From an uncultured Clostridia bacterium (GTDB taxonomy: Bacteria; Bacillota; Clostridia; Oscillospirales; Ruminococcaceae): 6,655 nt of DNA. Position numbers and translations under genes: made by a program. The notes beneath the pieces were generated by a model. That model worked only from the letters and a program-made list of their open reading frames with translations, had not been told where the DNA came from and ran no database searches. The stretch lies in NCBI GenBank assembly GCA_947176675.1, contig CAMWRN010000136.1, forward strand, positions 1-6,655. Direction: 5' to 3'. Positions 6,601-6,655 of the stretch are shown piece after piece; the first letter of the stretch is position 1; each line of letters starts with the position of its first letter.

Positions 6601-6655
6601 TCATTGCGAAAGACATTGTTTCAGATCGTCAGCGTTATTCTTCAGAAGCAGCCCG
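6601..6655 (-). CDS. Possible C-terminal tail of an upstream gene (partial)
   Basis: One minus frame entering at 6654 reads 17 residues (GLLLKNNADDLKQCLSQ) and ends at TGA, 6603-6601. The amphipathic tail is plausible as a protein C terminus. The same strand and a 137-base gap to the next start would fit an upstream gene in the same cluster. The other two minus frames stop within a few codons. So short a piece gives no family and could be chance. Confidence 0.3.
   Translation of the reverse strand, partial: GLLLKNNADDLKQCLSQ

Overview
The window reads almost entirely on the minus strand. It looks like part of an operon from a Gram-positive anaerobe of the Clostridia, probably a gut Oscillospiraceae/Ruminococcus-like bacterium. 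The grounds are strong Shine-Dalgarno sites (GGGAGGA, AGGTGA, AAAGGA), moderate GC (mid-40s percent by rough hand count), a serine/threonine kinase with an external sensor, and a Gram-positive style multi-domain surface protein. The genus is inferred from style only.

In the direction of transcription (high to low coordinates) the layout is: (1) at 6655-6601, a possible C-terminal tail of an upstream gene; (2) a 137-base gap at 6600-6464 holding a 10-bp inverted repeat with a one-base bulge; (3) a 50-residue single-pass membrane protein at 6463-6311; (4) 12 bases later, a 972-residue transmembrane serine/threonine kinase at 6298-3380 with a cytoplasmic kinase domain, one membrane helix and a large extracytoplasmic beta-propeller; (5) 35 bases later, a secreted protein of at least 1114 residues running from 3344 off the left edge, with a signal peptide, an unrecognised N-terminal region and a string of Ig-like/adhesin-type modules. 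I see no terminator in either gap between genes 3, 4 and 5, so they are probably co-transcribed.

The genes suggest an envelope signalling module: a kinase whose propeller samples the cell exterior, a tiny membrane partner translated just before it, and a surface protein made from the same message. The most striking detail is an insert in the kinase domain carrying an 8-residue-period repeat of acidic Thr-x-Leu motifs (T197, T205, T213, then T220). It looks like an array of phosphothreonine docking sites for FHA-domain partners. The second is that the secreted protein is a composition mosaic: about 900 bases at roughly 31% GC lie between flanks of roughly 46-50% GC, matching a domain I cannot assign. 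No RNA genes, mobile elements, CRISPR arrays or attachment sites were seen. No gene-free stretch exceeds 137 bases.
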